Source: Sphingobacterium arenae (GTDB taxonomy: Bacteria > Bacteroidota > Bacteroidia > Sphingobacteriales > Sphingobacteriaceae). From it: 64,000 bases of DNA. The stretch's first letter is position 1; the number at the start of each line of letters is the position of its first letter. The notes beneath the pieces were generated by a model. The model saw only the letters and a list, made by a program, of their open reading frames with translations. It was not told where the DNA came from and did not search any database. The translations under genes and the position numbers were made by a program. Location: the NCBI RefSeq assembly GCF_014692505.1, contig NZ_JACNYK010000001.1, positions 1,497,922 through 1,561,921 of the forward strand, written 5' to 3'. Shown in pieces: positions 33,959-41,845 of the stretch.

Positions 33959-35635
33959 ATGGCGTATAACCAGCTAAAATACCGAAAGAATTTTGGGTTG
34001 CTGATTGCTTTTGTAATATTGGTGACGATATTATTTGGTGTCGCTATGCTCGCGGCTCGATCTATGATCGCGAATTTTATCGAAACAGAATTTAACAACA
34101 GAAAAGTAGAAGTATTCGATAGATCCGTACAGCCTTTCCATGAGTTTTTTAATGATAAGATCCCTGAGATATCGTATTATCAAGGATATTTGGACTCCGT
34201 AAAAGCCGCTTCATACGTTAACGATGTTATTCGAAAATATCCTTTTGTTGATCGCGTTCTTTTTTACGATATTGTTATCACGAATTCCGATTCCATAGAT
34301 TTAGGTATCAAGTATAATCACTTGCTGCTGTACCCCAAAAACATAACCTCTTTCCATTTAGATAAAGAAAATAGGTTTATTGCCCAACGTCCTGAAAACA
34401 CACAAACACGCGCTTTTATAGATGATTTTAACACGATGGTGTTGAAGTTTGTCGGCTTTTTAGACCGTGTAAATGAATCGACCAGTATGTCGGACGATGA
34501 TATTTATCGCGTATTTTACACGTTGAATCCGGGTAAGGTAACTTACATGAATATTCCGCGTATTTCTGACCTATTGGTGTATAAGCATATGATGTTAGCG
34601 CCGGATACAAATATTGTTGCCTATGATCAGGATATGTTCATGTTTTTAATTGATCCCAGCAAGATTCAAATTAAAAACGTCGCTTTAAATTTATACGAAA
34701 AAATTGAGATACAACCCATTGTTTCGGGTAGCGTGAGTGATCAGAATTTCTATCTGCAAACCGAATTGCCCCTTCCGGGAGCATTGTCTGATTATAAATT
34801 GCAGTATACCAGTTCCGAAACATTTATTAATAAAGAAATTAATAGACGGTTCTTCCCAGTCAGCCTTGGTATATCGGGGGTATATCTCATATTGATCTTG
34901 ATCGCTTATCTGATTTATCGAAATGTAACGATCAATAGTAGACTGTTCCAGTTGCAGTATGATTTTATCAATAATCTAACCCACGAATTTAAGACACCCG
35001 TCAGTGTGATTAAGATTGCTGGAAATAACATTCAGAGCAGTGAGAAGCTTTCAACGGAAGAGCAACGTATGTACGGGAAGATTTTAGACCAGGAGGCCGA
35101 CAAGTTGAACAGTTTGATGAATAAGTTGTTGTCATTTGCACAAATTGAAAACAAATCGATTAAACCCAATAAAGAGGAGGTAGGCGTAGAGGAGTTTTGT
35201 GAACCGATTTTCGAGGCTGTCAGATTAAAATATCCTGATTTAAACTTTTCCTATGTGATCGATGTCCAAAACAATATGATGGTGGATACAACACTTTTAT
35301 TGAGTGTATTCCAAAACCTGATTGACAATGCTTATAAGTATTCGGAATCGGAGCGAAAGTTCCTTGATATCGACGTGCAACAAAACAAGAAAAATTTTGT
35401 TATAAAGTTTAAAGATAGAGGGATAGGTATAAATAAAAAGGAATTTAATAGTATTTTTAAAAAATTTTATAGGGTAAAGAATCAATTCAACCAACAAGGA
35501 AGCATTGGTTTAGGTTTGGCGTTCTGTAAGGAAATTGTAGATTTCATGGGAGGCGAGATTAAAGTGGATAGTGTGCCAGATCAAGGCACCACATTTACAC
35601 TGTTCTTACCCCTAGGACCGAAAAGAACTAAATAA
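33959..35635 (+). CDS. Sensor histidine kinase
   Basis: 558 residues. An N-terminal helix (about 15-35), a periplasmic sensor region of about 260 residues, and a second helix (about 300-320). The HisKA box is NNLTHEFKTPVSVIKIAG, with the phospho-His at 342. The HATPase domain shows N-box DNAYKYS, G1 DRGIGI and the G2-like GSIGLGLAFCKEIVD. A membrane-bound kinase that signals to the response regulator 4 bp downstream. No HAMP domain is clear. The immediate upstream pseudo-peptidase is probably part of the same sensory unit. Confidence 0.92.
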   Translation: MAYNQLKYRKNFGLLIAFVILVTILFGVAMLAARSMIANFIETEFNNRKVEVFDRSVQPFHEFFNDKIPEISYYQGYLDSVKAASYVNDVIRKYPFVDRVLFYDIVITNSDSIDLGIKYNHLLLYPKNITSFHLDKENRFIAQRPENTQTRAFIDDFNTMVLKFVGFLDRVNESTSMSDDDIYRVFYTLNPGKVTYMNIPRISDLLVYKHMMLAPDTNIVAYDQDMFMFLIDPSKIQIKNVALNLYEKIEIQPIVSGSVSDQNFYLQTELPLPGALSDYKLQYTSSETFINKEINRRFFPVSLGISGVYLILILIAYLIYRNVTINSRLFQLQYDFINNLTHEFKTPVSVIKIAGNNIQSSEKLSTEEQRMYGKILDQEADKLNSLMNKLLSFAQIENKSIKPNKEEVGVEEFCEPIFEAVRLKYPDLNFSYVIDVQNNMMVDTTLLLSVFQNLIDNAYKYSESERKFLDIDVQQNKKNFVIKFKDRGIGINKKEFNSIFKKFYRVKNQFNQQGSIGLGLAFCKEIVDFMGGEIKVDSVPDQGTTFTLFLPLGPKRTK

Positions 35636-35639
35636 TATT

Positions 35640-36338
35640 ATGAGTAAAGATATCACTATTGCTGTAATAGAAGACGACGAAAACTTACGTTTTTTGGTAA
35701 CACACCGTTTGCAAACGGAGGGGTACAAAGTTATTCAGGCCGCCAACGGCCTGGAGGCCGAAGAACAAATACTGCAAGAGAAGCCCGATGTCGTTCTCTT
35801 GGATTGGATGCTTCCTGGCAAAGAAGGTATTGATGTGTGTGAATCCGTGCGTCAGGCTGGTTTTGAGAATATCATTATTATGATGACTGCGAAATCACAA
35901 GATGTCGACAAAATTGATGCTTATAGCTACGGTGTAACCGACTATATTACGAAGCCGTTTAATATGGACGTGTTGGTCGCTATGATCGAAAACAAAGTTC
36001 GATTCTTCGTTCCCAAAAATAGCGATGTGTATACTTTTGGCCAAACGGAACACCACCCCACCATACATTCCTTGGTAAGAGATGGACGTAAGATCGAGTT
36101 AACGATCTTGGAAAATCGAATATTGCTTTATTTTCTACAAAATGTGGGAAAGGAAATTACACGAGAGGAGCTTATGGAGGTTGTTTGGGGTTATAGTTCT
36201 AATGTCAATACGCGAACGCTCGATATGCACGTGGTACGGCTTCGTAAAAAAATCGAAACGAATCCCGATAAGCCTCATTATTTACAGACTGTCCGCGGAT
36301 TAGGGTATAAATTTGTCGATACAGACGAGCAAGAATAA
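35640..36338 (+). CDS. OmpR-family response regulator
   Basis: 232 residues. The receiver domain (1-120) has the acidic pocket EDD (11-13), the phosphorylation site Asp55 in VVLLDWMLPGKEG, and the conserved Thr and Lys (MMTAKSQ, ITKPFN). The C-terminal winged helix (about 130-228) includes ENRILLYFLQNVGKEITREELMEVVWG and the recognition helix NTRTLDMHVVRLRKKIE. DNA-binding regulator, cognate of the kinase. Operon ends at the 36391-36438 terminator. The genes regulated are unknown. Confidence 0.94.
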   Translation: MSKDITIAVIEDDENLRFLVTHRLQTEGYKVIQAANGLEAEEQILQEKPDVVLLDWMLPGKEGIDVCESVRQAGFENIIIMMTAKSQDVDKIDAYSYGVTDYITKPFNMDVLVAMIENKVRFFVPKNSDVYTFGQTEHHPTIHSLVRDGRKIELTILENRILLYFLQNVGKEITREELMEVVWGYSSNVNTRTLDMHVVRLRKKIETNPDKPHYLQTVRGLGYKFVDTDEQE

Positions 36339-36390
36339 TAAAAGAAATTTGTTTTATTAGAAGTTGCTCACTATCTTAGCAGACAACGAG

Positions 36391-36438
36391 CAAGACCATG
36401 TTGTCCTGACAAAGGGCGGTATGGTCTTGTCTTTTTTT
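36391..36438 (+). terminator. Terminator of the pseudo-peptidase/kinase/regulator operon
   Basis: CAAGACCAT (36391-36399) pairs with ATGGTCTTG (36421-36429), then a long T run. Separates the operon from greA. Confidence 0.8.
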
Positions 36439-36468
36439 AATTTTTTTTGTAAACAAATAAGAAGAAAT

Positions 36469-36942
36469 ATGGCAGAAGTAACTTATTACACACAAGAGGG
36501 TTTAGATAAGCTGAAGCAAGAGTTACACTATCTAAAAACGGAAGGCCGGGCGAGTATTGCGAAAGCCATAGCGGAGGCCAGGGATAAAGGAGATTTATCC
36601 GAAAATGCGGAATATGATGCTGCGAAAGAAGCACAGGGTTTGCACGAAGCAAAGATTGCTAAGCTAGAAGGCGTTTTGGCCAGTGCCCGCCTAATCGACG
36701 AATCTAGTTTAGATACGTCAAAGGTATTGGCGTTATCTTATGTGAAAATTAAAAACAAGAAAAACAACGCTGTAATGACCTATCAGCTGGTGTCGGAGAC
36801 AGAGGCTGACTTGAAAGCCGGGAAGATCTCCGTAAAATCTCCTATTGCGCAAGGTCTTCTTGGTAAATCTGTAGGAGAAGTAGCCCAGGTGGAAGCTCCC
36901 GCAGGTGTTATGGAGTTCGAAATCTTGGAAATCTCAAGGTAA
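36469..36942 (+). CDS. greA: Transcription elongation factor GreA
   Basis: 157 residues from the ATG at 36469; the frame extends upstream to 36364 but overlaps the terminator and is not translated. N-terminal coiled coil with EGLDKLKQELHYLKTEGRASIAKAIAEARDKGDLSENAEYDAAKEAQGLHEAKI, including the conserved acidic tip DLSENAEYD. The C-terminal domain (about 80-157) has TYQLVSETEADLKAGKISVKSP. GreA rescues backtracked RNA polymerase by stimulating transcript cleavage. Confidence 0.95.
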   Translation: MAEVTYYTQEGLDKLKQELHYLKTEGRASIAKAIAEARDKGDLSENAEYDAAKEAQGLHEAKIAKLEGVLASARLIDESSLDTSKVLALSYVKIKNKKNNAVMTYQLVSETEADLKAGKISVKSPIAQGLLGKSVGEVAQVEAPAGVMEFEILEISR

Positions 36943-36955
36943 AAGATATACGGTT

Positions 36956-37030
36956 ATGTGCGGTTTCTGCCATAACCGCACATCATCTAAGAAATTAAAA
37001 AAACGGTTGCGAAAGAGCAACCGTTTTTTC
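36956..37030 (+). terminator. Two hairpins after greA; second is a terminator
   Basis: An upstream hairpin ATGTGCGGTT / AACCGCACAT (36956-36983) has an overlapping alternative stem CGGTTATG / CATAACCG. The second hairpin, ACGGTTGC / GCAACCGT (37003-37024), has a T tract after it and ends greA transcription. Confidence 0.75.
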
Positions 37031-37192
37031 TTTACTAGAATTTTCCAATGCGCGTATGTCGTCTGGTTTTTTCTATTTGGATTTGTGCATTTTTGTTTAT
37101 CTATAAGGGCATACATGAACTCATTTAAAATTCGGTTCGTGAATACTGGGCATTTTATGTAAATTTGTTTGTTTTGTTTAAAAAAGATAAAA

Positions 37193-37603
37193 ATGTCAAC
37201 AATTTTTTCAAAGATAGTGTCCGGTGAAATTCCAGCTTATAAGGTAGCGGAAAGTATTGATTATTTAGCTTTTTTAGATATTAGTCCTTTGGCTAAGGGA
37301 CATGTATTGGTGATTCCGAAGAAGGAAACGGATTATATCTTTGATATTAACGATGATGAATATATGGGTATGTGGGTGTTTGCAAAAATTGTGGCCCAAG
37401 GTATAAAAAAAGTGTTTCCTTGCCCTAAAGTGGGGGTTGCTGTAGTCGGTTTAGAGGTGGCACACGCGCATATTCACTTAATACCGATAAATAAAGTGGA
37501 CGATATGAATTTTGCGCGCCCTAAACTGAGCTTGTCAAATGATGAAATGATGAAAATAGCGGAAGATATCAGAGAAGCTATTTCGGAAGTAACTAATCCA
37601 TAA
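37193..37603 (+). CDS. HIT family hydrolase
   Basis: 136 residues from the ATG at 37193 (an upstream in-frame start at 37169 would add eight residues). FSKIVSGEIPAYKVAE, the conserved DISPLAKGHVLVIPK, and the histidine triad AHAHIHLIPI. Histidine-triad nucleotide hydrolase (Hint/PKCI-like), acting on nucleotide conjugates such as AMP-lysine; the physiological substrate is not determined. Cytoplasmic. Monocistronic between greA and DedA. Confidence 0.93.
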   Translation: MSTIFSKIVSGEIPAYKVAESIDYLAFLDISPLAKGHVLVIPKKETDYIFDINDDEYMGMWVFAKIVAQGIKKVFPCPKVGVAVVGLEVAHAHIHLIPINKVDDMNFARPKLSLSNDEMMKIAEDIREAISEVTNP

Positions 37604-37662
37604 TTAATGATGTCTAATTGGAAAACGAAAAGATTTCAGTTCAGCTGGTGCTGATAGAATAA

Positions 37663-38346
37663 ATGGAAATTATGCAAGATTTATGGCTATCCTTTCAGCA
37701 GATGATGGATCCGGAGTATTTATTAAGCCACGGTGGATTCTATCTCGTAGTGCTGATCGTTTTTGCTGAAACAGGTCTTTTCTTTGGCTTCTTTTTACCA
37801 GGAGACTATTTACTATTTCTGGCAGGATTGTTTTGTGCGTTAGGGAAAATAGACGTCGATATTGTGACGATGTATATGGGAATTCTCGGAGCCGGTATTT
37901 TAGGGAATTTTACGGGATATTGGTTTGGCTATCGAACGGGGCCTGTACTCTTCAAAAGGAAAGATTCTCTTCTTTTCAAACGTAAATACGTGATTATGGC
38001 AGAAGAATTCTATCAAAAATATGGTGGAACAGCCTTGGTCATCGGTCGTTTTGTACCGATTGTGCGTACCTTTGCTCCGATATTCGCCGGGGTCGTGAAA
38101 CTGAATTTTAAAAAATTCGTTTTCTATAATATCTCCGGTGCGTTCTTATGGGTCAGCTTACTCACGTTGAGTGGGTATTTTCTTGGTGTTAAATTCCCCG
38201 CTATCATTAATTATGTAGAATATATCATCGTAGCATTGATTGCTATCGCCTTTCTACCGATTGTTATCGCACTTTTTAAAAGGTGGTTAAAGAATAGAAA
38301 AAAAGAAACAAATAAAACAAACAGTAATAACAGTAACGTTAATTAA
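37663..38346 (+). CDS. DedA family membrane protein
   Basis: 227 residues with about five hydrophobic segments. The signature ETGLFFGFFLPGDYLLFLAG, then FTGYWFGYRTGPVLF and GRFVPIVRTFAPIFAGVVKLNFKKF, are typical of DedA/SNARE-associated (VTT) proteins. The family acts as lipid-carrier flippases (undecaprenyl phosphate or phosphatidylethanolamine). The gap to ppa is only 3 bp. The charged C-terminus (lysines and Asn) is cytoplasmic. Confidence 0.93.
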   Translation: MEIMQDLWLSFQQMMDPEYLLSHGGFYLVVLIVFAETGLFFGFFLPGDYLLFLAGLFCALGKIDVDIVTMYMGILGAGILGNFTGYWFGYRTGPVLFKRKDSLLFKRKYVIMAEEFYQKYGGTALVIGRFVPIVRTFAPIFAGVVKLNFKKFVFYNISGAFLWVSLLTLSGYFLGVKFPAIINYVEYIIVALIAIAFLPIVIALFKRWLKNRKKETNKTNSNNSNVN

Positions 38347-38349
38347 TTA

Positions 38350-38892
38350 ATGAACAAACAACATCCTTGGCATCAGATAGCTCCCGGCAGCGACGTGCCA
38401 AATTCGGTCAATGCAATCATTGAAATTACAAATGGCTCTAAAGGGAAATACGAATTAGACAAAGAAACGGGACTTCTTTTACTAGACCGTGTTTTGAGTT
38501 CGTCGGTAGTATACCCTGCCAACTATGGTTTTATCCCGCAAACGTATTGTGATGATAAAGATCCATTGGATATCTTGGTTATTTGCTCGGTAGATATTTT
38601 GCCGATGACATTGGTTGAAGCGAAAGTTATCGGTGTAATGAATATGATTGATGGCGGAGAACAGGATGATAAAATCATCGCCGTAGCAAAACATGACCCT
38701 AAATATAGCTATCTGAACCATATGGAAGATTTGGCACCGCATATTATGAAAGAAATCGTTCAGTTTTTTGAAAGCTATAAGGCGCTTGAGAAGAAAAAAG
38801 TGAGTGTGGACGGTATCCACGGTCGTGACCGTGCGCAGGAGATTTTATTGGAAAGTATCGAATTATATAAAAAGGAATTCGGTAATAAATAA
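38350..38892 (+). CDS. ppa: Inorganic pyrophosphatase
   Basis: 180 residues, family I soluble pyrophosphatase. Metal-binding and catalytic region: SSVVYPANYGFIPQTYCDDKDPLDILVI (DxxDPxD) and NMIDGGEQDDKIIAV. Hydrolyses PPi from biosynthesis. Cytoplasmic. Located 3 bp after the DedA gene and 8 bp before the CNNM gene, in an operon of four genes ending with rsmE. Confidence 0.96.
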   Translation: MNKQHPWHQIAPGSDVPNSVNAIIEITNGSKGKYELDKETGLLLLDRVLSSSVVYPANYGFIPQTYCDDKDPLDILVICSVDILPMTLVEAKVIGVMNMIDGGEQDDKIIAVAKHDPKYSYLNHMEDLAPHIMKEIVQFFESYKALEKKKVSVDGIHGRDRAQEILLESIELYKKEFGNK

Positions 38893-38900
38893 TCTGTAGC

Positions 38901-40217
38901 ATGGCTCTCGATGTTTTTTGGACGGTATTTTTGGTTTTGGCTAATGGTTTTTTCGTTGCTGCGGAATTTGCAATTGTCAAAGTTCGGGCTTCGCAGATTG
39001 AGCTTCAGGCAAAATCGGGTAGCAAAGTTGCCAAAATTGCTAAGAATATCACCGAACACTTAGATGGCTATTTAGCGGCTACACAGCTCGGGATTACATT
39101 GGCTTCTCTTGCTCTGGGATGGGTGGGAGAGGCTGTAATGACCCGAATTGTTCATGAGTTTTTTGGTTTGTTCAATGTCGAGTTGACTGGAACATTAGCG
39201 AAAAACTTGGGACATGTCTTAGCATTTGGTATTATTACATTTTTACATATCGTTTTTGGGGAATTGGCGCCAAAATCGATAGCTATACAACGGCCGGTGG
39301 CAACAACCATGCGTATAGCGGCACCATTGCAGTTCTTTTACTACATTTTCAGACCAATTATATGGGTGTTGAATGGGTTTGCTAATTTCTTGTTACGCCT
39401 GATAGGCATTGAAGTAAACCCGCATGACGCGCATCACTCTTCCGAAGAATTACAATACCTGTTAGAAAAAGGAAAAGAAAGTGGCGCATTGAATAATGCG
39501 GAGCACGAACTTATTAAGAACGTTTTTGATTTCAATGAGCGTATCGTAAAGAATATTATGGTACCGCGTACAAAAATTGTTGCCGTAGAAGTTACAGATA
39601 CTACAGAAGAACTCATTACGACAGCTACAGAGGAAGGTTACTCCCGAATCCCAATTTACGATGATAATATTGATCAGATCGTGGGAATCGTACACACGAA
39701 GGATTTATTGCCCATTATTGTACAGGGGAAGGAAGTCGTCTTAAAAAATATCATACGTAAGCCTTATTTTATTCCCGAAACGAAGAAAATCAACGACTTG
39801 ATGGCAGAATTCCAGCAAAAGCGGATTCAGATTGCTATTGTTTTGGACGAATTTGGTGGTACGGCAGGCATGGTAACACTGGAAGATATCGTCGAGGAAT
39901 TAGTTGGCGAAATTCAAGATGAGTATGATGAGGAAACACCGGTTGTGGAAAAAATTTCGGAAACGGAATATATGGTGGATGCCGGTGCTAGCGTACACGA
40001 CGTTAATGGATATTTACCACTAGAACTACCCGAGAGTTCTGACTATGACACCATGGCCGGTTTAGTGAGTCACTATTTTGAAAAGATTCCCGATGTGGGG
40101 GAGGTTCGCGTGGCCGCGGGTTATTCATTCACGATTATGAAGAAAACCCAGCAAAACATTGAATTCGTGAAATTGGAACTGCTAGAGACACCATACGATG
40201 ATATTGATGAAGAGTAG
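38901..40217 (+). CDS. CNNM/CorC-type hemolysin family transporter
   Basis: 438 residues. N-terminal DUF21/CNNM transmembrane domain (about 1-200; ANGFFVAAEFAIVKVR and LGITLASLALGWVGE), then a pair of CBS domains (about 205-335) and a C-terminal CorC_HlyC domain (about 350-425). Such proteins extrude Mg2+ or Co2+ across the inner membrane. GGTAGMVTLEDIVEELVGEIQDEYDEE is the typical CBS-CorC junction. Operon with ppa and rsmE. Confidence 0.92.
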   Translation: MALDVFWTVFLVLANGFFVAAEFAIVKVRASQIELQAKSGSKVAKIAKNITEHLDGYLAATQLGITLASLALGWVGEAVMTRIVHEFFGLFNVELTGTLAKNLGHVLAFGIITFLHIVFGELAPKSIAIQRPVATTMRIAAPLQFFYYIFRPIIWVLNGFANFLLRLIGIEVNPHDAHHSSEELQYLLEKGKESGALNNAEHELIKNVFDFNERIVKNIMVPRTKIVAVEVTDTTEELITTATEEGYSRIPIYDDNIDQIVGIVHTKDLLPIIVQGKEVVLKNIIRKPYFIPETKKINDLMAEFQQKRIQIAIVLDEFGGTAGMVTLEDIVEELVGEIQDEYDEETPVVEKISETEYMVDAGASVHDVNGYLPLELPESSDYDTMAGLVSHYFEKIPDVGEVRVAAGYSFTIMKKTQQNIEFVKLELLETPYDDIDEE

Positions 40218-40236
40218 AACCTCATAACGTTCAAAC

Positions 40237-40959
40237 ATGCATTTGTTTTACACACCCACTATCGAGCCGCATTATACAGAATTCATGCTTACCGAAGACG
40301 AAAGTAAGCATGCTGTTCGGGTGCTGCGCCTAACCGCTGGGGATGACATCTATTTGATTGATGGTGTTGGAGGGTGGTATACGGCTAGAATTTTGGATCC
40401 GCATCCCAAGCGAACAACATTGTCTATACTGCAGGTAAAACAGGGTTATGAAAAGCCAGCATATTACTTACATGTTGCCGTAGCACCGACTAAAAATATC
40501 GATCGGATGGAGTGGTTTTTAGAGAAGGCCACGGAAATTGGTATACAGGAGATCACACCGATTATTTCGGATCGTTCGGAACGCAAAGAAATAAAGTTGG
40601 AGCGCTTAAATAAAGTCGTTGTCTCGGCGATGAAACAATCGCTTAAGGCGTACCTCCCGAAGATAAACCCAGCAATTTCGCTTTCGCATTTCTTCGAGCA
40701 GATAAAATCAGAAGAATATACCACCACAACGATTGCGCATTGTGCCGAAGGGCAAAAACAATATTTAGCCGATATTTGTTCGCCGGAAGAGAAATATTTA
40801 ATCCTGATAGGACCAGAAGGCGATTTTTCTGAGAACGAAATTGCACAGGCGTTATCTTTAGGATATCAACCTGTTTCATTAGGAAGCAGTCGTCTCCGCA
40901 CCGAAACCGCTGCGCTAGCAAGTTGCATGGAAATAGCGCTACTGAACCGTTCTTTTTAA
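40237..40959 (+). CDS. rsmE: 16S rRNA (uracil1498-N3)-methyltransferase
   Basis: 240 residues, SPOUT family with a PUA-like N-terminal domain. Signature motifs include ESKHAVRVLRLTAGDDIYLIDGVG, RMEWFLEKATEIGIQEITPI, and the deep knot LILIGPEGDFSENEIAQAL with GSSRLRTETAALAS. Methylates U1498 in 16S rRNA. Last gene of the DedA-ppa-CNNM-rsmE cluster. The repeat R3 begins 31 bp after its stop. Confidence 0.95.
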   Translation: MHLFYTPTIEPHYTEFMLTEDESKHAVRVLRLTAGDDIYLIDGVGGWYTARILDPHPKRTTLSILQVKQGYEKPAYYLHVAVAPTKNIDRMEWFLEKATEIGIQEITPIISDRSERKEIKLERLNKVVVSAMKQSLKAYLPKINPAISLSHFFEQIKSEEYTTTTIAHCAEGQKQYLADICSPEEKYLILIGPEGDFSENEIAQALSLGYQPVSLGSSRLRTETAALASCMEIALLNRSF

Positions 40960-40990
40960 AAGAAGGTTTTCTTTAATCAAATTTCTTTTA

Positions 40991-41344
40991 CTCCTTTTTT
41001 CTTGACAAAAAAGGAGACAAAAAGTCAAGACTGAATATCGTTCTGCTATTTTTCTTTGTCTATTCCTAAACAAAATAAACTCGCTATGCTCGGACAGTAT
41101 TTTGTTTTTTACGGAATAATCTTCAGAAAAATGGCCGTAGAACGATATAAGGTCGTTTTAATCCGCACAGTAGCTATTTATTATTGATCGTTCATGTCAA
41201 CGCGGGTGCACTATCCCTTCCTTAACCTTAATTGTCGCATCCGGATTTTTGACAACTGTAGAAATCCTCTCCTTGCACTTTCCCGCCCTTTCAAACATCC
41301 GAAGCGACGAGCTTTTTGTTTCTTTTTCGCGGAGAAAAAGAAAG
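40991..41344 (+). repeat. Dispersed structured repeat, copy R3
   Basis: 354-bp copy in the convergent rsmE / DUF3299 gap. CTCCTTTTTTCTTGAC..AAGGAG (40991-41016), then TCTTGAC pairs with GTCAAGA (the other copies pair GAT with ATC, a compensatory change). Helix 2: ATATCGTTCTGC (41035-41046) with GTAGAACGATAT (41137-41148). Helix 3: TATTCC..AAACAAAATA (41061-41077) with 41098-41118. Helix 4: GTCGCATCCGGATTTT (from 41234) with AAACATCCGAAGCGAC (to 41307). Ends in CTTTTTC..GAAAAAG (about 41330-41344), about 9 bp from the DUF3299 stop, so the 3-prime hairpin may also serve as its terminator. Confidence 0.85.
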
Positions 41345-41353
41345 AAGAAAAAG

Positions 41354-41845
41354 TTATTTAACTAACACAGCATCTACAATTTGAATCTCTGCATTCCCCT
41401 TTAGAGGTTCCGGATTAAACACCATTTTACCTTTTACCTTAATGGGTTCCTCTGTAAACCTTACAGATTCCGTCTTCATGAAAATTTCGACCATGGGAGG
41501 TATACCATTGCTTCCACAGAAAGCGCATTGCATAACGGGAAGCACCGATAGCATAAACGTCTGGTGATTGCGACCACTGTTTAATGGCACAAGATAGCCC
41601 GGAAGTTCTACCACTTTGTTTTCTAAGGCTTTTAGAACGGGTGGATAGTGGGGGGTATATACCTTTTTATTGTTCTCTGTAGTCACTTTATACATCATTT
41701 TATCGACAGCTTCCCAAGTGCTGTTCATCATAGGCGTATGGTCAGGCACATTGGCATCTGGAAATTGTCCGATTTGAGCTTTTGCCAAACCCGATGTAAA
41801 TACAGTAATAATAAATGCTAATATATAGATCTTTTTCATCTTCAT
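41354..41845 (-). CDS. DUF3299-like periplasmic protein
   Basis: 163 residues with a Sec signal peptide (cleavage after GLAKAQ). The core VVELPGYLVPLNSGRNHQTFMLSVLPVMQCAFCGSNGIPPMVEIFM resembles the DUF3299 pattern (PGYLVPL ... C). An AFCGSNG Cys pair is present. In Vibrio cholerae a DUF3299 gene is part of the zinc-responsive zrg ABC transporter set, which is from memory and not confirmed. ATGA overlap with the permease gene upstream shows translational coupling. Function is inferred to be metal-related. Confidence 0.72.
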   Translation of the reverse strand: MKMKKIYILAFIITVFTSGLAKAQIGQFPDANVPDHTPMMNSTWEAVDKMMYKVTTENNKKVYTPHYPPVLKALENKVVELPGYLVPLNSGRNHQTFMLSVLPVMQCAFCGSNGIPPMVEIFMKTESVRFTEEPIKVKGKMVFNPEPLKGNAEIQIVDAVLVK

